Source: Methanosarcina thermophila TM-1
Lineage (GTDB): Archaea; Halobacteriota; Methanosarcinia; Methanosarcinales; Methanosarcinaceae
Direction of reading: 5' to 3'
DNA length: 64,000 nt
Assembly (NCBI RefSeq): GCF_000969885.1
Contig: NZ_CP009501.1
Coordinates: forward strand, 2,742,908 to 2,806,907
Shown: positions 62,586 through 64,000 of the stretch, one piece after another
How positions within the stretch are numbered: position 1 is the first letter of the stretch
Layout: each line of letters begins with the position of its first letter
Notes under the pieces: model-generated
Seen by the model: only the letters and a program-made list of their open reading frames with translations
Told to the model about the DNA's origin: nothing
Database searches by the model: none
Program-made: the position numbers and the translations under genes

Positions 62586-62744
62586 ATAGTTAAATGTTAT
62601 ATTTGTGGAAAGGACGAAAACTCTCTGCTTAGAGTAAAGCACAGGAGACTTGGGACAATAAAGCTCTGCTTTGAGTGCTGGGAAGTGGAAAGCGGCAACC
62701 ATAGTCTCCTTCCTTCATGTGGAGGGTGGGATTGTTGCAAGTGA
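62586..62744 (+). CDS. Small zinc-finger protein with non-standard (ATA) start or decayed start
   Basis: A 53-codon frame reading VKCYICGKDENSLLRV, then KLCFECWEVE and CGGWDCCK to a TGA. The Cys pairs C-Y-I-C, C-F-E-C and the C-terminal Cys cluster fit a small zinc ribbon. The preceding in-frame stop (62580-62582) leaves only ATA (62586) where a Met is expected, and no ATG, GTG or TTG occurs before or within the first Cys pair. GAGGG lies seven bases before that ATA, as a proper ribosome binding site would. Either an ATG was mutated to ATA and the gene is dying, or a rare start codon is used. Confidence 0.55.
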   Translation: MVKCYICGKDENSLLRVKHRRLGTIKLCFECWEVESGNHSLLPSCGGWDCCK

Positions 62745-62987
62745 GTATATCCTGAAATATCTTGTAATTAGCATTTTTCACTCTATTTTTTTCCATTCAG
62801 AGATTTGCAAGCTTCTTCATTCTTTTGATATTATCCAGGCTTGGGACTTTACCTGCTTTTTCTTGTATTTCTCTCTGCTTTTTTACCTGTATACTATCGT
62901 AGAATTCTAAACGTTTTGGCATTTCAATAATTAAGGAATAGCCTAAATCAGTGTATTTATATATATTTCTAGCAATATTGGAAGACC

Positions 62988-63365
62988 ATGCTTAAAATTG
63001 AATCCAGATGTATCTCCCAAAAAAGATGCTTTGCGTATACTATTCTCCTGTTTATCCTTGCCGGCATTTTTGAGATAGGAGGTGGATACCTTCTGTGGTT
63101 ATGGCTACGTGAGGGCAGGGAGCTTATCTTTGCATTTGCTGGGGCAATTATCCTTTTTTTATATGGAGTCGTGCCGACTTTCCAACCGTCCTACTTCCAC
63201 AGGATATATGCAACTTATGGAGGCATTTTTGTTGTTATGTCCCTCTTATGGGGCTGGATCTTCGATAAAATTCCTCCTGATTTTTATGATATCATCGGTG
63301 CCTTGATTATTCTTATTGGAGTGTCAATTATTTACTACTGGCCAAGAGAAAGTGATAACAATTGA
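62988..63365 (+). CDS. YnfA/UPF0060-type membrane protein (first of a pair)
   Basis: A 125-residue protein of the YnfA (UPF0060) group, similar to small multidrug resistance transporters. Four membrane helices: LLFILAGIFEIGGGYLLWLW, FAFAGAIILFLYGVV, YATYGGIFVVMSLLWGWIF, and IIGALIILIGVSIIYYW. Signatures are FEIGGGYLLWLWLREG, PTFQP and YGGIF. It is longer at the N-terminus than its partner (CISQKRCFAYT extension). The two genes overlap by 4 bp. GGAAGA precedes ATG 62988 and a TATA-like TATTTATATATATTTC is just upstream. Confidence 0.88.
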   Translation: MLKIESRCISQKRCFAYTILLFILAGIFEIGGGYLLWLWLREGRELIFAFAGAIILFLYGVVPTFQPSYFHRIYATYGGIFVVMSLLWGWIFDKIPPDFYDIIGALIILIGVSIIYYWPRESDNN

Positions 63366-63691
63366 TTGATCCTGCCATTTCTCTTGCACTGTTTTTCCTG
63401 GCTGCACTCTTTGAAATTGGAGGAGGTTACCTTGTCTGGTTGTGGTTAAGAGAGAACAAAGGGATAACACTCGGGCTGCTTGGAGGATTAACATTAACCA
63501 TTTACGGGATAATTCCAACCTTCCAGCCAGCACACTTCGGCAGGGTCTATGCTGCCTACGGTGGAATTTTTATTGTCTCTTCCCTAATCTGGGGAGTTCT
63601 TGTAGATAAAAAAAACCCGGATAAGTACGAGATAATAGGGGCATTGATCGCACTTGTAGGTGTGATGATAATGTTCTACGTGCCTCGTTAA
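63362..63691 (+). CDS. YnfA/UPF0060-type membrane protein (second of a pair)
   Basis: A 109-residue paralogue of the preceding gene and closer to bacterial YnfA in length. Four helices with FEIGGGYLVWLWLREN, PTFQPAHFGRVYAAYGG and IIGALIALVGVMIMFY. It starts with TTG at 63362, overlapping the TGA of the first gene, which implies translational coupling. Two co-translated, sequence-related SMR-like subunits suggest a heterodimer of opposite topology. Substrate unknown. Confidence 0.88.
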   Translation: MIDPAISLALFFLAALFEIGGGYLVWLWLRENKGITLGLLGGLTLTIYGIIPTFQPAHFGRVYAAYGGIFIVSSLIWGVLVDKKNPDKYEIIGALIALVGVMIMFYVPR

Positions 63692-64000
63692 GTAAGTATA
63701 CAGGAAGGAACAGGTTTTATCAGGAAGGATTAGGTTCTATTCTGACCCTTTTAAAGTAGAAGATACCAAATAAATGCGGGATAGGCTAGTTGAAGATAGA
63801 AAACGTGAATTTTATGGAAATCGTTTTTACTATCCATAAAAACTCAGCTTTCTGTAAAATCTGCGTTTTTTGTTTTCGTTTTTAGCCCTTAATCTCCTTC
63901 GTTTCCAAGGAAAAAACAGGACTTTTATGTAGCTGCTTTTACATGTGATTATGAAGTCAAGATTTGCAGTCCAGCCAACAGCCTAAGTTAACTGAGTTCA
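63692..64000. other. Intergenic to window end, no gene seen
   Basis: 309 bp after the YnfA pair. A direct near-repeat CAGGAAGGA(A/T)(C/T)AGGTT occurs at about 63700-63733. A possible inverted repeat (TTTATGG...CCATAAA) around 63811-63841 may act as terminator. No gene. Confidence 0.4.

Overview
The window is archaeal and almost certainly from a Methanosarcina species. It carries a complete A1Ao ATP synthase operon in the order ahaHIKECFABDG, an energy-converting hydrogenase operon echABCDEF, methanogenesis marker protein 2, a proteasome-activating nucleotidase, a preQ0 (archaeosine) gene set, DUF1699 and DUF131 proteins, and AT-rich spacers of 0.3 to 1.3 kb with TATA-like boxes. Presence of Ech points to a hydrogen-metabolising species of the mazei/barkeri type rather than M. 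acetivorans; this is inference from family knowledge.

Layout. 1-10.9 kb is an accessory stretch: the edge of a PHP phosphoesterase, a DUF1796 protein, an aldehyde dehydrogenase, a small coiled-coil protein, a GH130 glycosidase/phosphorylase, an ABM-domain protein, an old yellow enzyme and an amylo-alpha-1,6-glucosidase-like protein, ending in decayed histidine-kinase fragments. 10.9-23 kb holds purA, two DUF131 membrane proteins, PAN, tRNA-Glu, an ADP-ribosylglycohydrolase, a DUF123 protein, an ACT-ACT-metallo-beta-lactamase fusion, a DUF2795 protein with a glycine-rich tail, tRNA-Leu, tRNA-Gly, a polyprenyl synthase and a radical SAM protein. 23.8-32.4 kb is the ATP synthase operon, with a striking cluster of RNA hairpins between the c-ring gene ahaK and the peripheral-stalk gene ahaE, and the short ahaG at its end. 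32.7-35 kb is hypF.

35.2-46.4 kb has two DUF1699 paralogues flanking an opposite-strand coiled-coil protein, an intact IS5-like insertion sequence with perfect ends and target duplication, a second histidine-kinase remnant, a DHH phosphoesterase, a zinc-ribbon protein, tRNA-Thr, a chorismate-lyase-like protein, a DUF5611 protein and methanogenesis marker 2. 46.8-51 kb has a 2[4Fe-4S] ferredoxin with an operator-like inverted repeat, nifB, and queD, queE, DUF366 and queC. 51.5-56 kb has a YfcE-type phosphodiesterase, a truncated DGC-domain pseudogene, a methyltransferase, a DEAD-box RNA helicase and a small protein of unknown function. 56.6-61.7 kb is the ech operon on the minus strand; its upstream region holds three imperfect copies of a ~67-bp element. 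The window ends with a small zinc-finger reading frame that lacks a normal start codon and a tandem pair of YnfA-type membrane proteins.

Functionally, Ech (ferredoxin-dependent hydrogenase and ion pump) and the ATP synthase are the two energy-coupling machines here, HypF makes the cyanide ligands that Ech needs, and the ferredoxin is a possible electron carrier. The spacers contain many short tandem duplications (16 to 39 bp units) as well as relics of larger genes.
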